36,606 nucleotides of DNA from Lachnospiraceae bacterium. Lineage in GTDB: Bacteria > Bacillota > Clostridia > Lachnospirales > Lachnospiraceae. Below the pieces are notes generated by a model that ran no database searches, was not told where the DNA came from, and worked only from the letters and a program-made list of their open reading frames with translations. The DNA lies in contig JAJQFO010000320.1 of NCBI GenBank assembly GCA_021201095.1, positions 1 through 36,606 on the forward strand, written 5' to 3'. Shown in pieces: positions 8,119-18,700 of this stretch; positions within the stretch are counted from its first letter, which is position 1; each line of letters begins with the position of its first letter. Position numbers and translations under genes: made by a program.

Positions 8119-8142
8119 CACGCTACTTTATTAAGCGCTTAC
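8119..8142. repeat. IS66 right terminal inverted repeat (right end)
   Basis: The sequence ends ...AAGCGCTTAC at 8142, the complement of the GTAAGCGC start typical of IS66-family ends, 112 bp after the tnpC stop. The left end lies outside the window, so the target duplication cannot be tested. Confidence 0.6.
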
Positions 8143-8168
8143 AGAAAATCTGTGCTATAGTCTTGATA

Positions 8169-8210
8169 TAGAAAAAAAGTGCTACCCGTACAGCATGACG
8201 GCTAGTTCCC
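8169..8210 (-). terminator. 3' element of toxin mRNA: hairpin with T tract, complementary to the leader
   Basis: Read on the minus strand this begins GGGAACTAGCCG, ends GGGTAGCAC and is followed by TTTTTTTC. An internal stem (CTA-x-CCGT / ACGG-x-TAG) plus the T tract fits an intrinsic terminator. The arm 8179-8210 is also largely complementary to the leader arm 8438-8470 of the same transcript. Confidence 0.5.
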
Positions 8211-8231
8211 AAATGTTTAGTTATTATAAAA

Positions 8232-8269
8232 ATAACCGCCAAGTTTGGAGACTGAGGGCGGTTATTTTT
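8232..8269. terminator. Bidirectional hairpin at the toxin stop codon
   Basis: ATAACCGCC (8232-8240) pairs with GGCGGTTAT (8257-8265), with T runs in either direction. It overlaps the toxin stop codon on the minus strand and could end a short convergent plus-strand RNA (starting near 8170) that would be an antisense antitoxin. Confidence 0.6.
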
Positions 8270-8357
8270 GTGTCTTGTTGCTACCAATCGTGTAGCCAAG
8301 ACCAAATGAGGTTAAGCAGAGACTAAGCACTGCAATCAAGTCACCGATTGTAAGCAT
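8262..8357 (-). CDS. Small hydrophobic peptide, candidate type I toxin (holin-like)
   Basis: A 31-codon frame too short for usual gene callers: starts MLTIGDLIAVLSLCLTSF, continues GLGYTIGSNKTQK. One transmembrane stretch followed by a short polar, basic tail is the form of the small holin-like / type I toxin peptides common in Firmicutes. The ATG at 8357 has GAAAGGAGG 8 nt upstream, a near-perfect ribosome site. A promoter (8478-8506), a structured leader of about 110 nt and a hairpin at the stop codon complete the unit. It lies between the IS66 end and the pilin operon. Toxicity is inferred from form and context only. Confidence 0.68.
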   Translation of the reverse strand: MLTIGDLIAVLSLCLTSFGLGYTIGSNKTQK

Positions 8358-8437
8358 ATGCAAGTCCTCCTTTCTTTCGATTTCCCGAATGAGGGATTTC
8401 TATATGTAATCAGAGGATCACAGTTCCCCTGGTATCA

Positions 8438-8470
8438 GGGAACTAACCGCCACTACCGTCTGGGTAGCAC
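8438..8470 (-). promoter_or_regulatory. Toxin leader arm, complementary to the mRNA 3' end
   Basis: On the minus strand the leader begins GTGCTACCC and ends TTAGTTCCC. The 3' element at 8179-8210 reads GGGAACTA at one end and GGGTAGCAC at the other, so about 17 outer bases pair and the middle pairs partly. The leader also forms local hairpins (CTACC/GGTAG and GTTCCC/GGGAAC at 8423-8443). Such end-to-end pairing is known to hide the ribosome site in type I toxin mRNAs. Confidence 0.55.
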
Positions 8471-8477
8471 CGACATC

Positions 8478-8506
8478 ATTTTACAATTCATGGCATAATA
8501 TGCCAA
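8478..8506 (-). promoter_or_regulatory. Sigma-A promoter of the toxin gene
   Basis: Minus strand TTGGCA, 17-nt spacer, TAAAAT. Start of transcription would fall about 110-115 nt before the toxin ATG. Confidence 0.6.
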
Positions 8507-8836
8507 TTATTTTTTTTGCATAATATTTTTTCAGCTGCACCAAATCACTTTTTCTGACAGCCATTTTATCTTTTTATTTTATTTTAACAATACAATAATT
8601 TGCATGCAAATTTGTTATAAAAAATCTCCCCGGCCTGTCAATGACAACCCGGGGAAGCTCTTTTGAAGCTATTCTTTCTTTTTCACTCGCCTTTTGGGAA
8701 GCGACTGTTTCAATATCATATCGCAGTCACCTTGAAGTGTGAATCATCATAAGGCAGTTTTGAAAAACTATCCAACTGAACACTCCATTCAAGTTCAACC
8801 TCAAAGATTCAGTAAAGCTATTTCACGGAATGACAC
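8507..8836. other. Non-coding gap before the pilin gene end
   Basis: Very AT-rich to about 8620, then a terminator (8621-8655), then about 180 bp in which no gene, repeat or strong signal was seen. Confidence 0.5.
8621..8655 (-). terminator. Terminator of the adhesin/pilin operon
   Basis: Minus strand TCCCCGG (8649-8655) pairs with CCGGGGA (8627-8633) across a 15-nt loop, followed by ATTTTTTAT. Lies 180 bp after the pilin stop at 8837. Confidence 0.8.
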
Positions 8837-10456
8837 TTACGCCTGCTTTCTCTGCTTCTTCGTGTAGACGATGAACATGATCGCCGCAAGGATTACGAGG
8901 GTGAGGCCGCCGAAGGTGAAGATTGTCGTACCGATGCCACCGGTGCCCGGAAGGGTGGTACCTTTTTTATTGTTGATATCCACCGCATGAGCTGTTACTT
9001 TGCCAAATGTAGCATTTTTAGTATCAACTCCATTAACGGTATAACTTCCATCGTACTCTCCACTAGATATATTCGGAGAAGTGGCTATTGTAATTGTCTT
9101 ATCAGAACCAATTGAATATCCACTGGGAGCTTTTGTCTCTTTTACAGTATAAGAGCCAGCATCAAGACCCTTAATCGCATAGCTACCATTATCCGTCTGT
9201 TCATCTGAATACAAAACATCATCAGGTTCTGCCGATGCTTTAGTGCCATTATAAACGGTAATGATTACATTGCCGTTTGTAGCCGAAGCCATGATTGTTG
9301 CAACGAGATTACCAGACGCATTATAGATTTCAAATTCTGCACCAGTCAAAGGATCACTACTAGTTTCATCAATCTTATTGATACCAAAGCCGAATGTATA
9401 CGTTTTTACCTCATGGCCAATCTCAGAAGTTGTTCCCTCATAGTAGTTGTTTGTATACTCCAAAGTAACTTCATTATCATTCGAAACATTTATTTCCGCA
9501 TCCTTGTTCAATTCGAATGTAGCCTTGATTGTTATCTCTTCTCCTGCCGTCAGCTGATCATAATTAAAGGTAAGCACAAAACCATGTTCCGATGTGGACA
9601 TCGAGTAATAAGTATTATCAACGGTTCCTGTTCCAGCCGATTTATCTTTAAGATCCACATCGTCCGGCGTGCCGCTCATTATTACCGAATCAACGCTCAC
9701 AAAATCCAACGTATCATCCGCTTCATCAGTGATGGTATAGGTAATCGTTGTTTTGTCTACATCCTCACCATAGTCAGGAATCAAAGATGTGATTGTGTAA
9801 ACAACAGTTCCGCCGATGGCTACTGTTGAAGAATCTCCTGTTGACGAGATCGTTGTAGCTGTACTTCCACCGGTGATATCTTTATCAATGGTTGTCTTTG
9901 ATGCTTTTGGAGTTACCGTGACAGCCTTGGAATCATCTCCTTTTGAACCATCAGAATCTACGGTCGCAGCACCCGGTACCGATACAAGGCAAGGACTTGT
10001 TACTGTACCGCCGTCCGCTGCATCACTAACAGGGACAATCAGATAATATCCTGGAAGCACATCTATTGCGGTTCCAGCCGTCATTTCCGAATAAGTAGCC
10101 GTAGGTGGTGTTGTTTTGTTTACGATACTCATAGCATCTTCAATCAAGTCTTCCAGATTGCTATCGGTAATCTTCAAAGCATCGGCTCCATAATCATCTG
10201 TAAGACTTGTAAAATCTGTTGTTATCGCGTAGTTTACTCCAATTGTGCTATTAGAGTCTGTTACTGTTGCGTCATAAATGCGATATAAATTATACTTCGT
10301 ATTTGCGTTATATTCACCATTTTCAATGGTAATCGTATATCCAGTAGTAGAGGATTCCCCCTGTGCCATAACTGTTGTTGCCATTGAGAACAGCATCATA
10401 GCCGTCATCACAAGTGCCAGCCATCTCTTGACTGACTTTCTGATATTGTTTTTCAT
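8837..10456 (-). CDS. LPXTG isopeptide-forming pilin (pilin B)
   Basis: Secreted, wall-anchored pilin of 539 aa. The ATG at 10456 is chosen over 10486 because GAGG lies 8 nt upstream and a clean signal peptide follows (basic KNNIRKSVKRW, hydrophobic LALVMTAMMLFSM, cut near VMAQ). An N-terminal domain runs to about 180, where TPKASKTTIDKD resembles the pilin motif whose Lys is joined by sortase C. A D2-type isopeptide domain follows, then a SpaA/Cna_B-like domain from about 359 (INKIDETSSDPLTGAEFEIY ... GSYTVKETKAPSGY). The C-terminus is LPGTGG (about 504), a membrane helix and KKQRKQA. Last gene of a three-gene minus-strand operon; a paralogue of pilin A with near-identical sorting signal. 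Confidence 0.88.
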   Translation of the reverse strand: MKNNIRKSVKRWLALVMTAMMLFSMATTVMAQGESSTTGYTITIENGEYNANTKYNLYRIYDATVTDSNSTIGVNYAITTDFTSLTDDYGADALKITDSNLEDLIEDAMSIVNKTTPPTATYSEMTAGTAIDVLPGYYLIVPVSDAADGGTVTSPCLVSVPGAATVDSDGSKGDDSKAVTVTPKASKTTIDKDITGGSTATTISSTGDSSTVAIGGTVVYTITSLIPDYGEDVDKTTITYTITDEADDTLDFVSVDSVIMSGTPDDVDLKDKSAGTGTVDNTYYSMSTSEHGFVLTFNYDQLTAGEEITIKATFELNKDAEINVSNDNEVTLEYTNNYYEGTTSEIGHEVKTYTFGFGINKIDETSSDPLTGAEFEIYNASGNLVATIMASATNGNVIITVYNGTKASAEPDDVLYSDEQTDNGSYAIKGLDAGSYTVKETKAPSGYSIGSDKTITIATSPNISSGEYDGSYTVNGVDTKNATFGKVTAHAVDINNKKGTTLPGTGGIGTTIFTFGGLTLVILAAIMFIVYTKKQRKQA

Positions 10457-10660
10457 GCTCTTTTCCTCGCTTTCAAAAAATGTCATCTTACTAAGTTTCG
10501 TTTTCCGTTCGTCTTGTGCTGTTCTCTCACATAGTTCTGTTCATTGAAGTCTGCACAAAAGAAACATTGCATTGCCATCCGAATTTGACCAAATATCACT
10601 TCATTGCATTGGGGTCGGTTGGCTTCCAGAAAACAAACTGTTCGATGCCATTTTGTCTCA

Positions 10661-10688
10661 CTCCCGGCCCGGATTATTGAGCCGGGAG
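10661..10688 (-). other. Hairpin between the two pilin genes
   Basis: CTCCCGGC (10661-10668) pairs perfectly with GCCGGGAG (10681-10688). No T tract follows on the minus strand, so it may stabilise or process the mRNA rather than terminate it. The rest of the 283-bp gap holds no visible gene. Confidence 0.55.
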
Positions 10689-10739
10689 GTGAGGAACCTG
10701 AAATGCTTCAGAATCGAGCATTTTTGTATGACATTTTCT

Positions 10740-12410
10740 TTATGCCTGTTTTCGCTGTTTCTTTGTGTATACGATGAACATTACCGCTGCAATAATTACC
10801 AGCGCAAGTCCGCCAAAGGTGAAAAGTGTGGTACCGATGCCGCCGGTACCCGGAAGGGTCTTACCCTGTGTATTTTGAATCTGTTTTGTTGTACCATTCA
10901 CGCCATTTACTGCCCAGGTTACTGTATTTCCGTTAGCAGTATTCGTGTTTCCTTTCGTGCTGACTGGGTCGCCTGTCGTCTCAAGCGTTAAACCAGAATT
11001 ACCTGAAACTGTCAATTCCAGCTTCTGCTTAGTAGAATCCACGCTGTAACCTGCCGGGGCTACAAGCTCGACTGCGTAATACGTATCTGCATCCAGGCCA
11101 TCAATGGTAGCTGTACCCAAAGTTTCATCATTATCTGAAGAAGTCGTTACGGTTGTATAGTAATAGTACGTAACCGGGTCAGAATCGCCAACTGTAATTG
11201 TCGCAGTCTCGCCCTTGTTATCATCTCCTGATGGAACAGTCTTTTTGTGATCCTTAGCACTATAGATTGCAAATGTCGCCCCACCAAGCTTTGTAGTAGT
11301 ATTTGTACTGTCCACTTTCTCAATGGTCAGCGTACCAGTGTAAGTAATAACACTGTCTTCATCAGTTGTGTATGTGGTTTTCTTATCCCAGTTGTTCGTA
11401 TAAGTCAACTTCACGGAGTTCGGATTGCCTGTCGAACCAACGGCTGCGTCTTCATTAAGTTCCGCAGTAAATGTTACTGTTACGGTCGCTCCGACATTCG
11501 CAAGTACAATATCCGGCGGAACTGTGATAGTAAAGTACCTTCTTGCATCATCGACATGTGTTGTATCAATCCAGTCAGCACAATTGTTTTGGGTTCCGCC
11601 AACAGTATAGGTAGCCGAAGCTCCAGCCGTTGTTGTGATCACTATGGATGTAACTCCAACATAGTCCAGTCCAGTTGAAAGAGTATCAGTAATTATATAA
11701 GTGATATCTTTTGCATCAGCAGGATAGTTCGGAATTTCCGACTCCAACTTATATGTCACTGTGTCGCCAATGGCTGCTACGTTCGCATCTACCAAATCAT
11801 CTTTAGAACCGGCCACATTCGTCGATGAGTCCTCAAGCACAATCTTCTTCGTGACAGTCGCATCCGTCTCTTTCAGAGTAACATTGTTATATTTTCCATC
11901 ATTGACGTCGTGCTGACCGTCTACAGCGACCAGAATCACATCAGTCGCTATGTAAGCATCTGTTGTCGCATGTGCTGTTTCAACAAGCAAATAATAGCCA
12001 GACGCAAGGCCTGTGACTATACCATCGTCAATATCCGATGCCACACATACAGGAGCAGAAGTACCTGAATCTAAAGCAATATTTTTCAGTGTCACTGCAA
12101 GTGCTTTCATATTTGAGTCATTATCACTATAAGCACTGATTGTTTCAACACTAAAGCTATCTTTATATGCTTCATTTACAACAATGTTCGTATATACTGT
12201 CTTTTCATTAAGTGTCTCTACATCAAACTTGGCAATCTGATACAGACTATAGGTATTACCAGATGCATTTCCTGTGTGATCATAAATATTAAGGGTTAAA
12301 TCACCTGTACCCCCCCCGCTTGCCGTTGTGGCCGATACCGACATGGTCATCGCGAGCATCATGATGACTACTGACGCCAGCGCGATCCATTTCTTCAATG
12401 TTCTTTTCAT
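10740..12410 (-). CDS. LPXTG isopeptide-forming pilin (pilin A)
   Basis: Secreted pilin subunit of 556 aa. The ATG at 12410 is preceded by AAAGGTG at 6 nt; a GTG at 12419 is a possible alternative. Signal peptide: KRTLKKW then IALASVVIMMLAMTMSVSA. The first domain (about 35-175) resembles the N-terminal domain of Gram-positive backbone pilins. VTKKI near 180 opens a D2-type domain (DTVTYKLESEIPNY ... ITDTLSTGLDYVG), and LTIEKVDSTNTTTKLGGATF near 364 opens a SpaA-like domain. Ends LPGTGG (about 520), hydrophobic helix, KKQRKQA. Lys and Asn residues for internal isopeptide bonds are plausible but not proven. Middle gene of the operon, 380 bp after the giant adhesin. Confidence 0.88.
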   Translation of the reverse strand: MKRTLKKWIALASVVIMMLAMTMSVSATTASGGGTGDLTLNIYDHTGNASGNTYSLYQIAKFDVETLNEKTVYTNIVVNEAYKDSFSVETISAYSDNDSNMKALAVTLKNIALDSGTSAPVCVASDIDDGIVTGLASGYYLLVETAHATTDAYIATDVILVAVDGQHDVNDGKYNNVTLKETDATVTKKIVLEDSSTNVAGSKDDLVDANVAAIGDTVTYKLESEIPNYPADAKDITYIITDTLSTGLDYVGVTSIVITTTAGASATYTVGGTQNNCADWIDTTHVDDARRYFTITVPPDIVLANVGATVTVTFTAELNEDAAVGSTGNPNSVKLTYTNNWDKKTTYTTDEDSVITYTGTLTIEKVDSTNTTTKLGGATFAIYSAKDHKKTVPSGDDNKGETATITVGDSDPVTYYYYTTVTTSSDNDETLGTATIDGLDADTYYAVELVAPAGYSVDSTKQKLELTVSGNSGLTLETTGDPVSTKGNTNTANGNTVTWAVNGVNGTTKQIQNTQGKTLPGTGGIGTTLFTFGGLALVIIAAVMFIVYTKKQRKQA

Positions 12411-12431
12411 ACTTTTCACCTTTTCCTCTCT

Positions 12432-12599
12432 AAAGATTTCCCGGTCGTTGCCGGAGTATTGCTTTGCCCAAAGATTTCCTTCATCGGGGTGTTGCTCTGC
12501 CCGATGATTTCTTTTATCAGGGCATCGCTCTGCCCGATCTTTTCCCTCATCGGGTATTACTTTCCTGGTCTTTTCCTTTGCCGGGGTGTTGCCTTAGCC
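12432..12599. repeat. Imperfect 32-38 bp tandem repeats between adhesin and pilin A
   Basis: Five degenerate copies (12432-12469, 12470-12502, 12503-12535, 12536-12567, 12568-12599). Most share AAAGATTTCC-like starts, a TCGGG core and GCTCTGCCC-like ends. Copies 2 and 3 run into the next as ATCGGG...CCCGAT and ATCAGGGC...GCCCGAT hairpins. Non-coding. Confidence 0.8.
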
Positions 12600-12627
12600 G
12601 GGCTCTGGAACTGCCCTTGTGCTGTTT

Positions 12628-12644
12628 GACGGCGGATCGCCGTC
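12628..12644. other. Strong short hairpin in the adhesin-pilin gap
   Basis: GACGGCG-GAT-CGCCGTC: 7-bp perfect GC-rich stem with a 3-nt loop. No T tract. It may block RNA decay or polymerase between the giant gene and pilin A. Confidence 0.6.
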
Positions 12645-12789
12645 CGCTGTCTGCTGCGGTTCTTTTGCGTTCGGCCACAGGTTTTCCAAGAACCTTTTTA
12701 TGTGGGTAGTTCCCGGAATGACTTTGTTCAGCCGTTTTCAGCTATTTACAGCCGCTCGCAACTGTTCCGCGTCTGGCAGCTCCATTGGA

Positions 12790-15700
12790 TTAAGAACTGT
12801 CTGCCGTTTCTCCTCCTTTCCCAGCGTATCTGTATTTCTTTTTCTTTTTAAAGGCGTAGAGCATCCATGTCGTCGATACTAGTAAGAAGCTCAGCCCTAA
12901 GCCATAAAAGATCAATGGATATTTCGAGCCGGTGCCGGGGAGGGTAATGCCCTGGCTCTGTTTCGAATTTGTTATTGTGATAGTTCCTGCTTCAGAAACC
13001 TTAACCTCTGAGTATGTGCTGCTTGTAGTACCTCCATAGCTATACTGCACAGAATAATTCTTCACATCCTCATAGCTGTCATAAGTGCCGTCATAGTCCG
13101 TGTCGGTTCCAGCCTGTACAGACACTTCTTCGACAGAATAATTGCCGCCTTTCTCTACCTTCCAATAACAGGTCCAATCATTGTCACTGCTTAATACAGT
13201 TTCAGAGCCTGTCACCTCGGTGCCGTTATTGTAGAGCTTTACAGTCACCACATAATTGGCATATTCATCTGTGTCGAAGCTGCTGTCCCACACTTTTTTT
13301 GCCCGGACTTTTACAACTTCTATTGAGTTGGTTACGGTCACTTTCTGAATCATTCCGGATGCAGCATCTGTTTCGTATTCATAGGATGCCGAATACCCAT
13401 CCTTGCCGGAGATTTCAACCACATAGTAATAATATTGGTTCCCTGATGAGTCATACAAATCAAGGTTTGACCACGTATATGACCAGGAGCCAGTACCGCC
13501 GGATGAGGAATTGCCCAGCTTCACAGAGCAGCCATCCACTGCTTCTCCATTCGCTGATAATCTGATTCCACTTCCGGTCTGCATATCCGTTGTACTAACT
13601 CCGTCCGTGTAAGTCACACTTGATCCTGCGCTCGTTCCTGTACCCGAATAGCCTGATGCGTACGTAACCTTTAATCCGATCTCAATATTTCCCGCGAGAA
13701 CTACTGTTTTAGAGCCTCCTGTTGTTCCGTCGCTGAACACCACGCTGCTCAATGCATTTCCCCACGCCGCAAACTGGACATAATATGTTTTCCCCAGAAT
13801 CACATCACTGAATGTATTAGTCCAATCATTGTCTACTGCCAGATTGACTGACTCTAACATATCCCAATCTTCATCATACAATCCCAGCCAGATTCCGCCG
13901 TCCCATGTTGTCAGCGGTGCTGACGAAGCACCAAAAGAGTCCAGCCATTCTTTTACATCCACAGTAATACTTCCAGATTCCGGAGCGGTCGTGGAGCGGT
14001 ACAGCTGCATTGTTACGGTGTCATCCGTGTGGCTGCCTGCATCATCCCCCCATTTTTTCTCTACCGATATTTCTGTCGTCTTCTTTGTGTTTGTGACCGT
14101 AATCTCGCCATCATCGCTAAGTATGCTATAAGTCACATCAAACGTGTTCGTGATATCCGTCCCGCTTCCATTTTCAACAGCTGTCTCTACTACCGAATAG
14201 GTATAGCCAGCTTCCAAATCTGTCCATGATGCCGTCCAGCTGTTATTAGAATCCAGGGTTTTAACAGATCCTGTCTCCGCGCCGTCTTTGCACAAAGCCA
14301 CGCTGACTGCGTAATCTGCATATTCACTCTCTGATGAAAATCCGCTCCACTTCTTTTTTACAGTAACTGCTGATGTTTGCTCTGTTGAGTTTTTAATCTT
14401 TATCGACTGTATCGTTCCGCCACTGTAAACGTAAGAGTAATATGCCGTATATCCATCCGGAACTGCTGTCTCAACAACATAGTAATAATACAGATTACCA
14501 TCCGCATCGTACTTGTCCAGATTACTCCAGGTATTGCTCCAGGAACTACTGTCATTCAGCGTTACCACATCGCCAACCTTCACTCCATCTGTCGCATAGC
14601 GTAATCCGCTGCTTGCAGCGAGTACCTCACTGTCAATGCCCGTCGCAGAACCTGTCAAAAGAGGCTCCGCAATTTCATTTGCACTGGCTGCAGCTGTCTG
14701 CACAGAAAATTCCACTGTAGTTCCTGCCACGGTCGAGGTCGCTTCAATCGTTCCTGACTCCAGGTAGGAATCCCCGCTGTCTTTCACTTTTGCCAGAGCA
14801 GTTTCATCCGGATTAGTGGATATACAGGTATATCCAATCATATAAGTCTGGTTCGCTGTCAGATTCTCGAACGTGTAACTCCATCCGTTTGATTTTGACA
14901 AAGCAGCTGAACCAACTGCATTTCCGCTCCCTGATTCATACAGCGTAAAAACAAAGCTTGCATAGCTGCTGACATTACTGGGAACCAAAGCACTTCCGCT
15001 ATCATCCACCCATTCAGAAATGTCTACAGTAATGCTTCCCATTACCTTTGGTGCAGTCGTCGAGCGATACAGCTGCACAGTTACTTCCGTAGGTCGAGTT
15101 GCAGAGCTTCCGTCGCTCCACGTTTTGGTAACTGTAATTTCCGTATCCACCTTCTTGTTTGTGATGATATAATCGCCGCCGTCAGTTGCTGCCTGACAAG
15201 CACTTGAATACTCAGTACTGTCAGTCTTATTTTGATAAACAGTAGTATACAGACCTTCCGTCACCAATTCCTCTACATAATAGTAGCCAACCGGCAGATC
15301 CGTCCACTCATATGACCAGTTATTAGCAGAAGATAAAGTAACCGTTGTTGCCTCATAAGGAGAGCCTGTATCTCCGTTTTCGCTGCCTGTATATAGCTGT
15401 ACGATCAGGCTTTCTGGACAATCGGATGATTCCTGTCCGGATGCATCCAGCCACTTCTTTGTGACGGTAATTGATGTCGTCTTCGTATTCGTAATAATTA
15501 ACGATCCATCCACTCCGGTGCTATAGGATATCAGATAACTACTGTCAATGTCAGTTCCGCCCGAAGCTGATGTCTTCACAGACAGTTCTTTTACCGTATA
15601 AGTATATCCGCCCTCCAAATCACCCCAGGTATAGCTCCACCCGTCCGCTCCATACGAACCGTCGCTATCTGTCTTATCTTTGTAAGTAGAGTTCAGTATG

Positions 15701-18700
15701 ACGGTTTTTCCGGTCGCTTCACCATCTCTGTACAATTCTACTATTACGTAGTAATCATCATATTCATAAGTGGTATCTCCGCCCTGATTGACCGTACTGC
15801 TCCAGTCTACCCATTCCTTCGTTACCGTGATGCTTACCGCGTCAGCTTTTCGGTTCGTTACAGTTACAGACTTAATAATACCAGTTTTCGAAGTATTTCC
15901 CCCGGCATCTGTCTCCGTCTCGACTTCATATTCATAAGAAGAAGTATATCCGGGAACATTCTTTTCCACAAAATAGTAATAATACAGGTTCCCATTCGAA
16001 TCATACTTATCCAGGTTATCCCATGTGTAGGACCATCCGTTCGAATCATACCCAGCTTCTGTCCCATAATCCGAGCCAAGGGTTACCGTTCCAAGTGATG
16101 TTGCATCCCATGTATCTCGCATACCATTCGAAACCGACGGCTCATCATTGGAAGAAGTCGTCAATATACTGGTATTCTCTACCAGATTCGCTGTCATAGT
16201 TCCTTCAAGCGAAGCCGAATTAAGAGAAGCTGTGGTAACCGGATAATCGGAATACGAATAATAACCGATAAAGTCATACGACACCACATTTCCGCTGACA
16301 GTCACAACCTGGTCCGTTTCAAGCGAAATACTCAAACCACTTCCGCTCATGGAAACGCCACCATAATATGCAAACACATCGCCCTGTGATGTTGGAATAT
16401 CAATATACCCTACCCATCCGCTGGAATAATCAAACTGAATTGAAAATGCATTCCAGGTTGTAAAGCTATAAATAGTAAAATATACAATTAAGCTTTTATT
16501 TGTAAGCGGGACACTTCCTGATGCAGAATTATAATCCCATGCATTCGAACCATCTCTCCATTCTGTGATTCGCATATAAACACGATTATATCCATCCGCC
16601 GGTGCTTCTAAATCTGAGCTTTCTTCCGCCTTTTCTACCAGAGTCGCACTGAAAGCAAATCCATACGCTTCCTGATCTCCTGACACGATTTCAGATCCAC
16701 TGGTCAATTCTATCGACTGAATCGTATTAGTAGCATCCGGATCACTTGATAACAATGCCTCGCTGTATATAATCTTATAATACTTTGTTTCCTGATCTTT
16801 TACGCCTGGCAGGGTAACTGTATATTTCCAGTCATTATCCGCCGACAAGGTTACTTCTGTCTCAGTTCCGCCACTAACCTCGACACCGCTCTGGTCGCAT
16901 TCGACCAGTTTGGCCGTCATCCAGCCTCCGTCCGCATCATCGGCCGTGGTATACACTCCTTCACTGGTTTTCCATCTGGAGACCTCGACAGTAATGTCAA
17001 TATCCGAATCCGGTATTGTCGGAACATCTTCTGTCAGAACCGCACTCAATGACAGTACATTTTCAGTGTCTGAAACTCCGGCTACTGTATAAATACCACC
17101 AGACTCCGAAATGGTTGTCTTATCACCATTCACATTCAAGGTATCAATGTCATCACTGTGACTGTAAAGGATCGTATAAGTCTGCTCCGCTCCGTCGGCC
17201 TTATTCGGCACGTACGCCGTCCAGGACATATTAGAGGATGTCAGTGTGGCGGAATCAACCACCTGCCCACCACTGAAAATTGCCACCCACACCCAACTGT
17301 CGTCGGCAGCAGCCAAACCATCCGTCGCACCGTCGCTGTAAAACCAGTCGGAGATTTCTATGGTTATCGGATTATAATAGCTCTCCGTCAAAACAGCTGT
17401 AAGATCTATTTCCACATCTGTACCGCCGGATGTATCTACCGTAGTAAAAATCTGTGTGTATCCATTCGAAACCGAACTATAGGAAGAGCCGTTTACTACA
17501 CCATCTGTTATACTGTCAATGCTGTAAAGGTTCCCCCATCCCGAACCGACCGTATAGAAAACCACATAAGACTGTGAAACACCGGAAGAAGATACTAATT
17601 CAGCATCATCCCATGTAAATGTCCAATTATTTCCAAGGGTCAGAGTATCTCCTTTCTGTGACCAGCCACTGTTTGTATTATTAGCCAATCCAATCCAGAT
17701 TCCTGTACCGGTATCAGTTGGCGCCTCTGCTTTTACACCGTCACTGTAGACCCAATCAGTAATCTTGACTGTAATCGAGCCTGTTTGAGCCTCATCCGCT
17801 GTAGATTTTGCGGAAAGTGTCGCGGTAAGAGATACTGTTTCTCCCGCGCCCGCAGTCGGCCATGTACTGACAAAATCTGCGCTGTCAGTCTGCAAAGAAG
17901 CGATTCCGCCCCAGCACGACGCGTTTATAATATAGCTGCGTGTCTCACCGTTTACTTCTTTTAATACCTCCGATGTTTCCCATGTCCATCCGGTTTCAGA
18001 AGTCAGAATCGTCGATTCAATAAAGTTCCAGTTGCTGTCGTAAATCGCTATCCACATCTGTCCAGTGCCGACATCATTCACACTGGCCGTCTCTCCGTCG
18101 CTAAAAAGCCAGGTGCTCACATCAACGGTGACGCTTCCATAGGTCGGCTCTGTTTCAGAAGGTACTTCCGTGGTACGGTAAAGCTCCATCACCACAGTCT
18201 CCGGCGTTGTTTCACCTGCTTCTGTCTCCCAGATTTTCTCAACAGTGATCTTCGTAGAATCTTTCTTATTAACGATTGTAATCGTACCTTCAGTAACAGA
18301 AGCATCCGCAGGATCACTTTCTCCCCAAGATGTCACCAAAGATGTATCTGCATTCTTATAATAAGCCGTATACCCGCCCACGGTCACGTAATCTTCTTCA
18401 ACGTAATATGTTCCTGATGGCAAATATGTCCATGTGTAGGTCCAGCCATCCGCAGAATAATATCCCGTATCGGTAGACACGCCTGCATTCGCAGTTCCTA
18501 AAGCGATTTTTTCTGTGTAATATAAGTTCCCTGTCGTAACTTCTGCACCATATGGATCGGTCACTGTTTCCAGCCGGTAGAGGTTCATATATGCCTTCAC
18601 AGAATCCGAAATAATCTGCTCGGTCTCACCAGCAGCATCCAGCCATTCCTTAGTCACGGAAATGTCTGTCGTAGTTACTGAATTAAGAATCACTTCCGAT

